From contig MGKT01000009.1 in assembly GCA_001794755.1 (NCBI GenBank), positions 1-36,481 on the forward strand: 36,481 nt of DNA. The letters are read 5' to 3'. The translations under genes and the position numbers were made by a program. Each line of letters starts with the position of its first letter. Positions within the stretch are counted from its first letter, which is position 1. Below are positions 1 through 7,984 of this stretch, piece by piece. The DNA comes from Candidatus Yanofskybacteria bacterium RIFCSPLOWO2_02_FULL_44_18. GTDB taxonomy: Bacteria; Patescibacteriota; Minisyncoccia; 2-02-FULL-40-12; GWA2-44-9. The notes below the pieces were generated by a model, which saw only the letters and a list, made by a program, of their open reading frames with translations, made no database searches and was not told the DNA's origin.

Positions 1-1
1 G

Positions 2-103
2 TTGCTGGGCTTGGTGTTCAATGGGGAAAAACTGGCTAGACACCAATGGCTCGGTCTGATTATATGCTCAATCGCCGCCGTCATTTTGGCGATTATAGTT
101 TAA
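2..103 (+). CDS. C-terminal end of an EamA/DMT-like membrane transporter (partial)
   Basis: Reading frame 2 is open from the window edge to a TAA at 101-103 and encodes the last 33 residues of a membrane protein. The tail holds GEKLARHQWLG followed by one hydrophobic helix rich in I, A and V that ends at the C-terminus. This matches the last repeat of EamA-type drug/metabolite transporters, where a short GE-[RK]-L loop precedes the final helix. Only the tail is visible, so substrate and full domain content cannot be judged. Another small multidrug-type transporter remains possible. Confidence 0.5.
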   Translation: MLGLVFNGEKLARHQWLGLIICSIAAVILAIIV

Positions 104-169
104 AAAATAATAAAGAATACACAGCCACTTGGAATTGACTAAATATTTCAAACACATATCATTATATAA

Positions 170-367
170 ATGAAAAAGAAAATTAAAATAGGAAAAAACG
201 TTGAAATTGGAGCATTATTAGAGCATGTTGATGACAGGGTTACTTTGATTGCAGAGCAAAATGCGGATTTAAATGGGAAGGTAGATAGAATAGAGAAAAA
301 ACTTAACGTTATAGCAGAAGACGTAGAGGTGATAAAGATGGACATAGAATTTATTAAACATTGCTAA
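170..367 (+). CDS. Small hypothetical coiled-coil protein
   Basis: A 65-residue, highly charged protein. It has a Lys-rich start, then a heptad-like stretch from about residue 15 to the end (LLEHVDDRV, LIAEQNADL, VDRIEKKL, VIAEDVEVI), which suggests a single amphipathic helix or coiled coil. It has no membrane segment, and its one Cys is the last residue. There is no clear Shine-Dalgarno before the ATG. Similar short coiled-coil ORFs are common in Patescibacteria genomes, but I recognise no named family. The frame is supported by biased charged and hydrophobic periodicity and by a hairpin just after the stop. Function unknown. Confidence 0.5.
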   Translation: MKKKIKIGKNVEIGALLEHVDDRVTLIAEQNADLNGKVDRIEKKLNVIAEDVEVIKMDIEFIKHC

Positions 368-370
368 ATA

Positions 371-391
371 AAAAACCGGGTTAGTTCCCGG
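371..391 (-). terminator. Intrinsic terminator of the minus-strand gene at 381-734
   Basis: CCGGG (376-380) pairs with CCCGG (387-391) around a 6-nt loop. Read on the minus strand the hairpin is followed by TTTTTTATTT. The TAA stop of the minus gene lies within the loop. Read on the plus strand it is followed only by CATTTTC, so it could also weakly end the 170-367 transcript. Confidence 0.7.
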
Positions 392-734
392 CATTTTCAT
401 CCTTTTTTGGTTGATCAGGCTTGAGCATCAGTGAGGCAATGCCGAAGCCAAGGCCTGCGGCGACGGCCGTGGCGCTGCTGATTTTCAGAATCATATTCAA
501 CTTTTTCCTTTTTTCTTCCGATGTCTTTGCCCTCGTGTCTTCCCGCACCTGTTTAGTCATCGCCTCAAAAGTATTTTCATCATCATCTGACCAACCTGCT
601 TTGGCTTTTGCTCGTTTAATAAGCTCATCCGGCAAGTTCGCCATGAGGTAGTTGTAAGTGGTATGGAGCCCGCAATGGCGAGCAACTTCGATATACGCGA
701 TGAGCGATTTAATCGGATCATCTTGGATGGCCAT
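381..734 (-). CDS. Hypothetical protein with C-terminal membrane helix (orphan unit)
   Basis: A 117-residue protein of no family I recognise. Residues 1-75 are helical and charged. Residues about 82-105 form one hydrophobic helix (ISSATAVAAGLGFGIASLML) followed by a short polar tail, so it is probably a C-terminally anchored cytoplasmic protein. The start is well supported: GAGG lies 7 nt before the ATG, a promoter (TTGCAA, 17 bp, TATATA) lies at 759-787 on the minus strand, and exactly 24 nt separate the -10 box from the ATG. The leader carries CCAGT-A-C-TTTGAGGAA, shared with other orphan genes in this window. A terminator overlaps the stop, so this is a complete single-gene unit. Confidence 0.75.
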   Translation of the reverse strand: MAIQDDPIKSLIAYIEVARHCGLHTTYNYLMANLPDELIKRAKAKAGWSDDDENTFEAMTKQVREDTRAKTSEEKRKKLNMILKISSATAVAAGLGFGIASLMLKPDQPKKDENAGN

Positions 735-758
735 ATTTTCCTCAAAGTACTGGTTTCA

Positions 759-787
759 TATATATGCTTTCCAGCCGTATTTTGCAA
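759..787 (-). promoter_or_regulatory. Sigma70-type promoter and CCAGT leader for the gene at 381-734
   Basis: On the minus strand TTGCAA (782-787) is followed after 17 bp by TATATA (759-764). The 24 nt down to the ATG contain CCAGT and a GAGG Shine-Dalgarno. The spacing equals that of the units at 1345, 7243 and 19491. Confidence 0.65.
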
Positions 788-869
788 TCCGATTGGGATA
801 AGACTTGTTGCTTTATTAGGATGCCGAACTGGCGCATTTTTCGTTTATTATGTGCTTTTTCAACAATGG

Positions 870-898
870 TTGCTCTCGCCGTCATTGTCAATTAATAT
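870..898 (+). promoter_or_regulatory. Predicted leaderless promoter of msrB
   Basis: TTGCTC (870-875), 17-bp spacer, TAATAT (893-898). Only 6 nt lie between the -10 box and the ATG at 905, so transcription should start at or next to the initiation codon. This also argues for 905 rather than 899 as the msrB start. Confidence 0.5.
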
Positions 899-904
899 AT
901 GTAC

Positions 905-1276
905 ATGAAAAACGATTCGGAATTGTCGGATGAGTTAAAGCATGTGGCGCGTGGGGGCGGGACGGAGGCGCCTTTTTCGGGTAAGTACTGGGATGCGCAC
1001 GAGAAAGGCATGTACAGATGCGCGATATGCGGGAATGAGCTTTTTTCATCGAAGACTAAATTTAATTCCGGCACCGGCTGGCCGAGTTTTACCGATCCGG
1101 TGAATTTGGAAAATATCGAATTGAAACCGGACCACGCTCACGGCATGAACAGAACCGAAGTAAAATGCAAAAATTGCGGCGCGCATTTGGGCCATGTCTT
1201 TGACGACGGACCCCAAGACAAGGGAGGCAAAAGATATTGCATCAACTCGGTCTGCCTTGAGCTCGACGGAAAATAA
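905..1276 (+). CDS. msrB: Peptide-methionine (R)-S-oxide reductase
   Basis: Repairs oxidised methionine by reducing methionine-R-sulfoxide with thioredoxin-type electrons, in the cytoplasm. The protein is about 123 residues, a usual length for a stand-alone MsrB domain. The SelR fold signature is complete. Two zinc CxxC pairs are present (YRCAICG and EVKCKNCGAHLGHVF), with GTGWPSF between them and RYCINSV near the C-terminus holding the catalytic Cys. An ATG at 899 would add two residues. I prefer 905 because a -10 box ends 6 nt before it. The gene stands alone and fits the redox theme of this window (DsbA-like, TrxB-like, glutaredoxin, SOD). Confidence 0.95.
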   Translation: MKNDSELSDELKHVARGGGTEAPFSGKYWDAHEKGMYRCAICGNELFSSKTKFNSGTGWPSFTDPVNLENIELKPDHAHGMNRTEVKCKNCGAHLGHVFDDGPQDKGGKRYCINSVCLELDGK

Positions 1277-1291
1277 TACTGAAAAAACAGC

Positions 1292-1320
1292 TTTACATAC
1301 CAGCCGAGGTTTGTTTTAAT
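1292..1320 (+). promoter_or_regulatory. Sigma70-type promoter of the orphan gene at 1345
   Basis: TTTACA (1292-1297), 17-bp spacer, TTTAAT (1315-1320), then exactly 24 nt to the ATG. The leader contains TCAGTCCTTTAGGAG, close to the CCAGT...GGAGG leader of other orphan units. Confidence 0.6.
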
Positions 1321-1344
1321 AAGTCAGTCCTTTAGGAGATTAAA

Positions 1345-1806
1345 ATGAAGATAGCAAGGGTTTTTATCATTGTTTTCTCTCTGGCATTTTGCTTCTTCTC
1401 GGGGTTCATTTCGGGGGCGTTTACCGAAATGATTAGGAACCGCGAAAGCTTATCTGAAGCCAAATCCCTGTTTCCAAAATCGGAGATTCTTGTTACGACC
1501 CTGCCCGGAAATTACCATATGATGTATTCGTTTTGGCGGGATGACATGAGGGAACAGCTTCTCGTTGATTCCGATAACAAAGTCATTATCAGCATGTTTA
1601 ACGGTATTTGGTACCGGATGCATCACGGTATTATCGATTTTAGATATTCATCCGATCAAATCAAGGAAAAATACGAGCATCTGTTTTTGCAAGGCCGTCT
1701 GGCCGTTCTTCGAAAGCATCCCGAGCTCATCAGCAACCAGATATTCGCCGGACTCATAAGGCGAAGCGAAGAAGCCGAAGTGAGAAAAATTTCACCGAAG
1801 ACATAA
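1345..1806 (+). CDS. Hypothetical protein with N-terminal signal anchor
   Basis: 153 residues. After MKIAR comes a hydrophobic segment to about residue 28 (FIIVFSLAFCFFSGFISGAF) and then a soluble, charged domain, so the protein is probably exported or anchored with its domain outside. No lipobox is convincing and I recognise no family. The start is fixed by an AGGAG Shine-Dalgarno 7 nt upstream and a promoter at 1292-1320. A terminator overlaps the stop. It is a self-contained unit between msrB and dnaG and shares its leader architecture with five other orphan genes. Confidence 0.7.
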   Translation: MKIARVFIIVFSLAFCFFSGFISGAFTEMIRNRESLSEAKSLFPKSEILVTTLPGNYHMMYSFWRDDMREQLLVDSDNKVIISMFNGIWYRMHHGIIDFRYSSDQIKEKYEHLFLQGRLAVLRKHPELISNQIFAGLIRRSEEAEVRKISPKT

Positions 1807-1825
1807 GGGCATGGATGCCCTTTTT
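1805..1825 (+). terminator. Intrinsic terminator after the orphan gene at 1345
   Basis: AAGGGCA (1805-1811), loop TGGA, TGCCCTT (1816-1822), then a T run. It overlaps the TAA stop of the upstream gene and isolates that gene from dnaG. Confidence 0.7.
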
Positions 1826-1858
1826 GATTTAAATGATGTATGATGTAGGATATTTCCG

Positions 1859-3646
1859 ATGGAAGACAATATCTCAAAAATAAAAGAGAGGCTTGATATA
1901 GTTGACGTCATATCGGGATACATCAAAGTCCAAAAAGCGGGCGTAAATTACAAAGCCCGCTGTCCTTTCCATAACGAAAAAACCCCTTCTTTTTACATTT
2001 CCCCCGAAAGACAGATATGGCATTGCTTCGGCTGTAATCTCGGAGGCGATGTGTTCGGTTTCGTTAAAGAAATTGAAGGCATAGAATTCGGAGAATCTTT
2101 AAGAATTTTGGCTCAAAAAGCGGGAGTCGAGCTTCAAAAATACGATTCCGGCGTCCGAGATGAAAAATCCCGTCTCTATGACATAGCTGAAGCCTCATCG
2201 AAATTTTTTGAAAAACAGCTCCAACTGTCCAACATCGGCCAGCGGGCTCTGAAATATCTGTTCGACCGCGGCCTTAACCAGGAAACAATATCTGATTTTC
2301 GCGTTGGCTTTGCCCCCAATGACTGGAATGCTCTAAACACATATCTTAAATCATGCGGATACCACGAAACTGAAATATCGGCCGCCGGATTGGCTATTCC
2401 CAGGCAGACGGGCGGCGGCATATACGACCGCTTCCGATCCCGTATTACTTTTCCGGTCATGGATGCGCAAGGGCGGATTGTCGGCTTCTCGGGGCGCGTA
2501 TTCGAAGGGGAAGAAACGGAAGCGAAGTACATAAATACGCCGCAGACTTTGATATATGACAAAAGCATGGTAATATACGGGTTGCATAAGGCCAAGACAG
2601 AAATCCGCCAGTCGAACGTCTGCATCTTGGTAGAAGGCAACATAGATGCTCTGATGTCCCATCAGGGCGGCGTCCGCAACGCGGTGGCCACGTCGGGAAC
2701 GGCCCTGACCGACCGGCATTTGAAAATTATCCAGCGGTACACGGCCAATCTCAATTTCTGCTTCGATACGGATCGAGCCGGAAGCATGGCGACGAGGCGG
2801 GGTATCGCGTTGGCATTAGCCAATAATATGGATGTGAAAGTTGTGGCGCTTGATGATCCGGCTTGCAAAGATCCAGCCGACTATGTTTTAAAACACGGCC
2901 AAGGCTGGAAACAAAAAGTATCGGAGGCAAAGCCGGCCATTCAATTCTATTTTGACAATTTGAAATCTCATATTAATCCCTCGTCAGTCGAGGGCAAAAA
3001 AACCGCCATTGCGGCACTGGCTCCATTCATTAATCGTCTCGTCAGCAAAGTTGAGCGCGAACATTGGATAGGCCAGCTAGCCATTTTTCTAAAAACTAAA
3101 GAAGAAGCGTTAAAAGCCGATATTCAATCGGCCAAAGATGATTTGGCTGTTTTTGACAGCCAATACGTGAAGCCTATTTCTCAAAAAATCACCAAGCCTG
3201 AAGATTTGATACAGGACATATTCAGCGAAGCGATACTTTCTCTGATAATAGCCAAGCCGGATCTTTTTGGTACTGGACTCAACCAAATCCAGCCGGAAAC
3301 ATTGAGCCCATATACGGCAAGTGTCATATCTCATTTGAACGACATTGATTTCCAGAATTTTTCGTTCTCTGATTTTATAAAAAAATTTTCCGGGCCAGAG
3401 GCGATGAAACTCGAGTTCGCGTATTTGAGAGCCCAAGAGTTGTGGAACGGTTTCAGCGACGCCGAACTCAAAAGCGAATTCGATCTTTTATTGAAAAAAT
3501 TAAAAAGAAGATCACTCTTGGTCCAATTGTCTCAACTGGAGATGGACATCAAAGAGGCGGAGTTAACCCAGAACAGGGAATATCTCAAATCCCTGATTCA
3601 AACATTCAGCCGGCTAACGTCTGAATTAAACGCGGTTGAAGTTTAA
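1859..3646 (+). CDS. dnaG: DNA primase
   Basis: Makes RNA primers for the replisome. It is 595 residues, normal for bacterial DnaG. The N-terminal CHC2 zinc ribbon is complete (CPFHNEKTPSF, then HCFGCNLGGDVFGF, residues about 38-68). The TOPRIM catalytic core follows with VEGNIDALM (about 260) and the acidic FDTDRAGSMA (about 300). The C-terminal third is helical and poorly conserved, as expected for the DnaB-interacting domain. It is the first gene of an operon with rpoD (13-bp gap) and a phosphomannomutase. The dnaG-rpoD pairing recalls the bacterial macromolecular synthesis operon, here without rpsU. Confidence 0.97.
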   Translation: MEDNISKIKERLDIVDVISGYIKVQKAGVNYKARCPFHNEKTPSFYISPERQIWHCFGCNLGGDVFGFVKEIEGIEFGESLRILAQKAGVELQKYDSGVRDEKSRLYDIAEASSKFFEKQLQLSNIGQRALKYLFDRGLNQETISDFRVGFAPNDWNALNTYLKSCGYHETEISAAGLAIPRQTGGGIYDRFRSRITFPVMDAQGRIVGFSGRVFEGEETEAKYINTPQTLIYDKSMVIYGLHKAKTEIRQSNVCILVEGNIDALMSHQGGVRNAVATSGTALTDRHLKIIQRYTANLNFCFDTDRAGSMATRRGIALALANNMDVKVVALDDPACKDPADYVLKHGQGWKQKVSEAKPAIQFYFDNLKSHINPSSVEGKKTAIAALAPFINRLVSKVEREHWIGQLAIFLKTKEEALKADIQSAKDDLAVFDSQYVKPISQKITKPEDLIQDIFSEAILSLIIAKPDLFGTGLNQIQPETLSPYTASVISHLNDIDFQNFSFSDFIKKFSGPEAMKLEFAYLRAQELWNGFSDAELKSEFDLLLKKLKRRSLLVQLSQLEMDIKEAELTQNREYLKSLIQTFSRLTSELNAVEV

Positions 3647-3658
3647 ATAACGATTAAA

Positions 3659-4834
3659 ATGGCAAAAACAAAAAAGAAAACCAATAAGGGAAAAAAGAAA
3701 GCCGGAAAACAATCCAAGAAACCGGCCCAAAAATCAAGGCCGGCGAAAGATAAAGGCGTCATATCGGAGAGCGCCGTTTTACAGTTGATTGAAAAAGGCC
3801 GCCATCGCGGCTTTGTCACCCAGGCCGAAGTTTTAAACACTTTTCCCAATATTGAAAAAGACATCAAAGGCCTTGAAGCGCTATACGAGCGTCTAGAGGG
3901 AGCGAACATCAACATCATAGAATCGGGTCGGGTGTTTGAGGAGGAAAAAGTAAAAGAATACGACGAAAAGAAAAAAATAGAAACCGAATTCGGCGAATCA
4001 TCGACTTCGGATTCCGTCCAGATGTATTTGAAAGAAATCGGGCAATATTCGCTCTTGACGAGCGAAGAGGAGGTAGATCTGGCAAAAAGAATAGAGAAAA
4101 ATGACGAATCGGCAAGGCAGAAGCTCGCTCTCTCAAACCTTCGCCTGGTTGTTTCCATAGCCAAGAAATATGTCGGACGCTCGGCCAATCTGACTTTGCT
4201 TGATCTGATTCAGGAAGGCAACATCGGCTTGTTCAAGGCTGTTGAAAAGTTCGATTACAAGAAGGGGTATAAATTCTCGACATACGCAACGTGGTGGATT
4301 CGGCAGGCGATTACCAGAGCATTAGCCGATCAAGGCCGAACGATTCGCATCCCGGTCCATATGGTTGAAACAATAAATAAATACCAGCAGATTGTTAGAA
4401 GACTGGTTCAGGACTTAGGTCGGGAGCCGATGCCGGAAGAAATAGCTGCGGAAATGGGCGTTGATATCGACAAAATAAGACATATACAAAAAATATCCCA
4501 GGATACAATATCTCTGGAAACTCCAGTCGGGGATGAAGGCGAGGATTCGAGCCTCGAAGCGTTCATACCCGACGAGGACTCGGTATCTCCGTCAATGTCC
4601 GCGGCCAGGAAAATATTGAAAGCTTACATCAATGAAATTATCGCCGATCTGACCGTCAGAGAACAAAAGATACTGGATATGCGTTTCGGTTTGACTGACG
4701 GCGTAACTCACACTCTGGAAGAAGTCGGAAAAGTTTTCTCGGTTACCAGAGAAAGAATCAGGCAAATTGAGGCTAAAGCGCTGGATAAAATCAGACAGCA
4801 TCACAAGCTCTCCAAACTTAAGGGGTACGAATAG
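3659..4834 (+). CDS. rpoD: Primary RNA polymerase sigma factor (sigma70/RpoD)
   Basis: Directs RNA polymerase to housekeeping promoters. It has 391 residues. A Lys-rich N-terminal tail (about 35 aa) is followed by a short region 1.1-like segment and no long non-conserved insert. Region 1.2/2 starts near [11 protein letters not shown] and contains [26 protein letters not shown] and [18 protein letters not shown] (core binding, -10 recognition and melting). Region 3 follows with [13 protein letters not shown]. Region 4.2 is [20 protein letters not shown], the -35 reader. This agrees with the TTGACA/TATAAT-like promoters found in the window. Translation is probably coupled to dnaG just upstream. 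Confidence 0.97.
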   Translation: MAKTKKKTNKGKKKAGKQSKKPAQKSRPAKDKGVISESAVLQLIEKGRHRGFVTQAEVLNTFPNIEKDIKGLEALYERLEGANINIIESGRVFEEEKVKEYDEKKKIETEFGESSTSDSVQMYLKEIGQYSLLTSEEEVDLAKRIEKNDESARQKLALSNLRLVVSIAKKYVGRSANLTLLDLIQEGNIGLFKAVEKFDYKKGYKFSTYATWWIRQAITRALADQGRTIRIPVHMVETINKYQQIVRRLVQDLGREPMPEEIAAEMGVDIDKIRHIQKISQDTISLETPVGDEGEDSSLEAFIPDEDSVSPSMSAARKILKAYINEIIADLTVREQKILDMRFGLTDGVTHTLEEVGKVFSVTRERIRQIEAKALDKIRQHHKLSKLKGYE

Positions 4835-4854
4835 TAAAAAACAAACTCAGGCAA

Positions 4855-6093
4855 ATGAACAGTTCTATTTTCAAGGATTACGACATAAGAGGCGTTTATG
4901 GCCGGGATTTTGACGACAGATTCGCTTTCGACTTGGGAAATAAGGTCGGCCAGCATTTTTCGGCCGATTCCTCGCCGGACAAAAACGTCGTCATTGTCGG
5001 CAAGGACGGCCGCCCGTCTTCAAATGCGATAGGCGAAAGGGTAATCGAGGGTTTGCTCAAATCCGGCGCTCATGTCGTATCCCTCGGCGAATGCTCGACG
5101 CCGCTCTTTTATTTTGTCGTAAAAAAATTTGGAGCGTCGGGAGGTATAATGGTAACCGCCTCTCATAATCAATCGGAATACAACGGATTTAAAATCGTCG
5201 GCCGGGAATCAAAATTAATATCGGGCGGAGAACTGAAGGAGCTTTTTGAATTTTATCCTCTGCAGATGCTGGAGGGGGGAGATTATGAAGAGAGGGATTT
5301 CACGACAGAGTACGCCGATGCCGTTATCAAGGTGGCCGATTTTGACAATGCCGACAAACGGCTTAACGGGGACATAATATACAAAGCTTCTCCGGGAGTG
5401 GGTAGAATTTTACGCGCCTTGGAATCAAAAGCGAATTTTAATTTTAAAGAAGCCGCTGCCACTATCGATCAGGAAGATTCGTTGAAAATTAAATACGACG
5501 ACGACGGAGACAGATTGGCTTTTGAAAATGCGGATTCATCGGCGATTTTCTGTATTGTCGCCGATGCCGTCTTGCCCAAAAAAATAGTTTTCGGCATGAC
5601 CGCGTCTCGGGCCGCACGAAAGTACGCGCGGAGCAAAGGATTTGAGGTAATAATGGCTAAGGTCGGTCATTCGAATATTCATCACATGATGCAAGGTTGC
5701 GGCGCCGATTTGGGCATTGAGGCGAGCGGACACATATATTTTAAATCATTTAATTTCCTTGAAGCGCCGGAACTGGCTCTGCTTATTGTTTTAAAACAAA
5801 TTATCGATTCCGGCCGTCGCCTGGAAGATCTCGCCGCGCAATATCCAGTTTTTCCAAGGGCGGAAAAAACGATTGATTCAAGTCAAATCCATGAAAAAAT
5901 CATCCAGCGCATCGGTGAAAAATTCTCCGACGGCGAGGCCGATTTTACCGACGGACTGACGGTGGAATACCCGGACTGGTGGTTTAATGTCCGCGCCTCG
6001 AATACTGAACCGGTGCTTCGATTGACGGTTGAAGCCGAAACAAAAAAACTTCTCGATGATAAATTTTCCGAACTCACGGCCGTCCTTGGATAA
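4855..6093 (+). CDS. manB: Phosphomannomutase/phosphoglucomutase (alpha-D-phosphohexomutase)
   Basis: Interconverts hexose 6-phosphate and 1-phosphate, feeding nucleotide-sugar and glycan synthesis in the cytoplasm. It has 412 residues. All four phosphohexomutase landmarks are visible: FKDYDIRGVYG at the start, the phosphoserine loop MVTASHNQSEYNGFK (about 99-113), the Mg loop YDDDGDRLAF (about 213), the sugar loop IEASGHIYF (about 287) and the phosphate loop RASNTEPVLRL near the end. The central region is shorter than in the 450-residue enzymes. It follows rpoD by 20 bp, so it is probably cotranscribed. Its last 20 bp overlap the convergent gene at 6074-6658. Substrate preference (Man or Glc) cannot be read from the sequence. 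Confidence 0.9.
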   Translation: MNSSIFKDYDIRGVYGRDFDDRFAFDLGNKVGQHFSADSSPDKNVVIVGKDGRPSSNAIGERVIEGLLKSGAHVVSLGECSTPLFYFVVKKFGASGGIMVTASHNQSEYNGFKIVGRESKLISGGELKELFEFYPLQMLEGGDYEERDFTTEYADAVIKVADFDNADKRLNGDIIYKASPGVGRILRALESKANFNFKEAAATIDQEDSLKIKYDDDGDRLAFENADSSAIFCIVADAVLPKKIVFGMTASRAARKYARSKGFEVIMAKVGHSNIHHMMQGCGADLGIEASGHIYFKSFNFLEAPELALLIVLKQIIDSGRRLEDLAAQYPVFPRAEKTIDSSQIHEKIIQRIGEKFSDGEADFTDGLTVEYPDWWFNVRASNTEPVLRLTVEAETKKLLDDKFSELTAVLG

Positions 6094-6658
6094 TTTTTGC
6101 TATTTTAGTTCTATATGCCGCGAACGCCGCCCCGGCCAATAAACCGGCAGTATTGGCTGCGATATCCGTGATTGAATCCCAGTCAAACAATTTTCCAAAG
6201 TAACCGACGCCGTATCTCGCGTAAAGCCAATATTCGATATATTCCCATATTATCCCAATAACAGCGATAACAACGAATAAAATCACCCCGGTTTTCTTTT
6301 TTGGCCAAGCGTAAACGGTTGAGAAAAGATTAAGAGCTGAAACAAACATTAGAAAGGGAATTATAAAATGGACGAAAATATCATAAGGGACAAACCATAC
6401 GCTCTTGCTCCAAGCCCCCAGCGTGCCGACGCTTGATGCGGCGAGACTGAACGCAATCGCATCCTGGAACTTGTCCCTCTCCGGAGACGGGGAGAATATT
6501 TTTGACGGCAATTCAATAATTAAAACAAAAAAGAACGCCAGAGATGCCATTAATTTCGGGCGGTAATACCAGGGCAAACGGGAGGGATCTATGGATAAAA
6601 TGGCAAATCCGCCGATTATTAATCCAACTTGAATTAAGACACGAAGGAGGAATCTCAT
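6074..6658 (-). CDS. Multi-pass membrane protein, YjdF/DUF2238-like
   Basis: 194 residues with about six hydrophobic helices. Conserved-looking polar positions are IIWEYIEYWLYAR (about 140) and DSITDIAANTAGLLAG (about 165). An acidic WEYxEY helix followed by a D-x-x-x-D-x-x-x-N-x-x-G helix is typical of the YjdF/DUF2238 and VanZ-like membrane families, whose functions are poorly known. The gene converges on the phosphomannomutase with a 20-bp overlap of coding ends. No Shine-Dalgarno is seen before the ATG. The family call is inference from motif shape. Confidence 0.7.
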   Translation of the reverse strand: MRFLLRVLIQVGLIIGGFAILSIDPSRLPWYYRPKLMASLAFFFVLIIELPSKIFSPSPERDKFQDAIAFSLAASSVGTLGAWSKSVWFVPYDIFVHFIIPFLMFVSALNLFSTVYAWPKKKTGVILFVVIAVIGIIWEYIEYWLYARYGVGYFGKLFDWDSITDIAANTAGLLAGAAFAAYRTKIAKIIQGRP

Positions 6659-6748
6659 ACTATTTAATATGACAACATATTAAATCATTACGGTCAATTT
6701 TGACAATTTTCATCAGGCCATGGTTCAATGGTGGCTCGCGCACAACAC

Positions 6749-7189
6749 ATGTCAGCCCTGCCATATATATACAAACAGCCCAATGACTGGACATGCGGAC
6801 CGGCCGTGGCCCGCATAATTTTGCATTTTTTCGGCCAGAAAAAGGATTTATGGGAAATAACGCGGGAACTGGGAACGACGCGGAGCGGCACTTCTAACAG
6901 CGATTTAAAGCGGCTCCTTGCCCGATACGACATTTCTTTCAAAGAAAAAAAAGGGGCTCGAATCAGCGATATCCGCCGTCTCGCGAAAAACAACTGGCTG
7001 GTTACGGCCTACTGGATTCCAAAGCACAAGGAATATCACTACTCGATTATTAAAAAAATCAATTCAAAGAGAATATTTTTTCATGATACATGGTACGGCC
7101 TGAATCACAGCTATACCATAAAGCATTTTATCAATAACTGGTGGGACGATGAAGCTAAATCGCCGTGGCTGCTGGCAATAAGAAAATAA
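6749..7189 (+). CDS. Peptidase C39-like (papain-fold) protein
   Basis: About 146 residues consisting almost wholly of one C39-like domain. The expected catalytic pattern is present: YKQPNDW then TCGPA (Gln oxyanion and Cys nucleophile, about residue 16), HYSII (His) and HDTWYG (Asp). C39 domains cleave double-Gly leader peptides when fused to ABC exporters. Stand-alone versions such as this lack the ABC and membrane parts, so the substrate is unknown. There is no signal peptide or membrane helix, so it is probably cytoplasmic. An upstream ATG at 6728 would add seven residues. I prefer 6749 because a possible promoter (TTGACA 6700-6705, TTCAAT 6724-6729) overlaps the upstream ATG. Confidence 0.75.
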   Translation: MSALPYIYKQPNDWTCGPAVARIILHFFGQKKDLWEITRELGTTRSGTSNSDLKRLLARYDISFKEKKGARISDIRRLAKNNWLVTAYWIPKHKEYHYSIIKKINSKRIFFHDTWYGLNHSYTIKHFINNWWDDEAKSPWLLAIRK

Positions 7190-7218
7190 TTGACAAGATT
7201 AACTTTTGATGTTAAATA
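7190..7218 (+). promoter_or_regulatory. Consensus sigma70 promoter and CCAGT leader of the gene at 7243
   Basis: TTGACA (7190-7195), 17-bp spacer, TAAATA (7213-7218), then 24 nt containing CCAGTTCTTGGAGGAA before the ATG. The -35 box matches consensus exactly. The leader is the clearest example of the shared orphan-gene module. Confidence 0.75.
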
Positions 7219-7242
7219 AGGGCCAGTTCTTGGAGGAAAAAT

Positions 7243-7959
7243 ATGGCCTTGGATCTCAACAGGATAATCGCTGGAATTGCCGACGGCGTCTTTGTAAGCG
7301 AAGGCAGAGTTCTGGACATGAATGACTTCAAAGCGCTTGTCACGTCAAAGCCGGATGAAGTCTACAAGTCACTTCTGGAATTTTTCGCCGAGGACGTTGA
7401 TTATTCTCTCGACAGTTTTATTAGTAACCTCGCAACGCTTATACTATGCCTGAACCATCTGCTCGAGATTGCCAAACGAATTAAGCCGGAGGAAGTCGAG
7501 AAAACGAAAAAAAAACTTCGAAGCGAAAATCTTGAAAAAGCGCGGGAAATCGCAAAAAAGCTAGTTTCAAACAATACTCCCAAAACCCCGAAAGCGGGTA
7601 CGGTCAGCGCTCCGTCTAAGAAACCGCCCGTGAGCCCGGAGGAATTGTTTATTTGCGTAAGAGTACTTAAGGCAATATTTTACAACGACGAAATGCCACC
7701 AAAGCCGGTAATTAATCTAAGCAAATCGAGGTTGCTGGCAAAGACAGATATTGCTCCTGAATCAATCGAGTCTCACGTCCGACGCGCCTTGGAGATTCTT
7801 GTCAATTTGTGGAACAAGAGAGATAGCTCTGACAAGACAGAACGACTCTTTCTTCGTTTGGTCGAACACATCAGAAATAACCATCAGCAGATTGAACCGA
7901 CTCGAGTCGTTAATTATTTGAAGACTCATGATAAATCGAGCGATCCGGTTAACGTTTAA
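7243..7959 (+). CDS. Hypothetical helical protein (orphan unit)
   Basis: 238 residues with no family I recognise. The protein is predicted helical, with a central charged stretch (about 85-110, EEVEKTKKKLRSENLEKARE) followed by a Pro/Thr/Lys-rich linker (about 110-130) that separates two helical halves. It has no membrane helix or signal peptide and only two Cys. The start is certain: GGAGG lies 6 nt before the ATG, with a consensus promoter at 7190-7218. A bidirectional terminator overlaps the stop. It is a single-gene unit between the C39-like gene and the convergent transglutaminase-like gene. Confidence 0.8.
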   Translation: MALDLNRIIAGIADGVFVSEGRVLDMNDFKALVTSKPDEVYKSLLEFFAEDVDYSLDSFISNLATLILCLNHLLEIAKRIKPEEVEKTKKKLRSENLEKAREIAKKLVSNNTPKTPKAGTVSAPSKKPPVSPEELFICVRVLKAIFYNDEMPPKPVINLSKSRLLAKTDIAPESIESHVRRALEILVNLWNKRDSSDKTERLFLRLVEHIRNNHQQIEPTRVVNYLKTHDKSSDPVNV

Positions 7960-7984
7960 TCCCGCCAAGCGGGATTTATTTTTT
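7958..7984. terminator. Bidirectional terminator between convergent genes
   Basis: AATCCCGC (7958-7965), loop CAA, GCGGGATT (7969-7976), then TATTTTTT. The hairpin contains the stop of the plus gene and touches the stop of the minus gene at 7976, so it can serve both strands. Confidence 0.8.

Noticed and set aside
170-170. Membership of the gene at 170 in the CCAGT leader group.
   Set aside because: A TAAATA lies 24 nt before its ATG, but there is no -35 box, no CCAGT motif and no Shine-Dalgarno.
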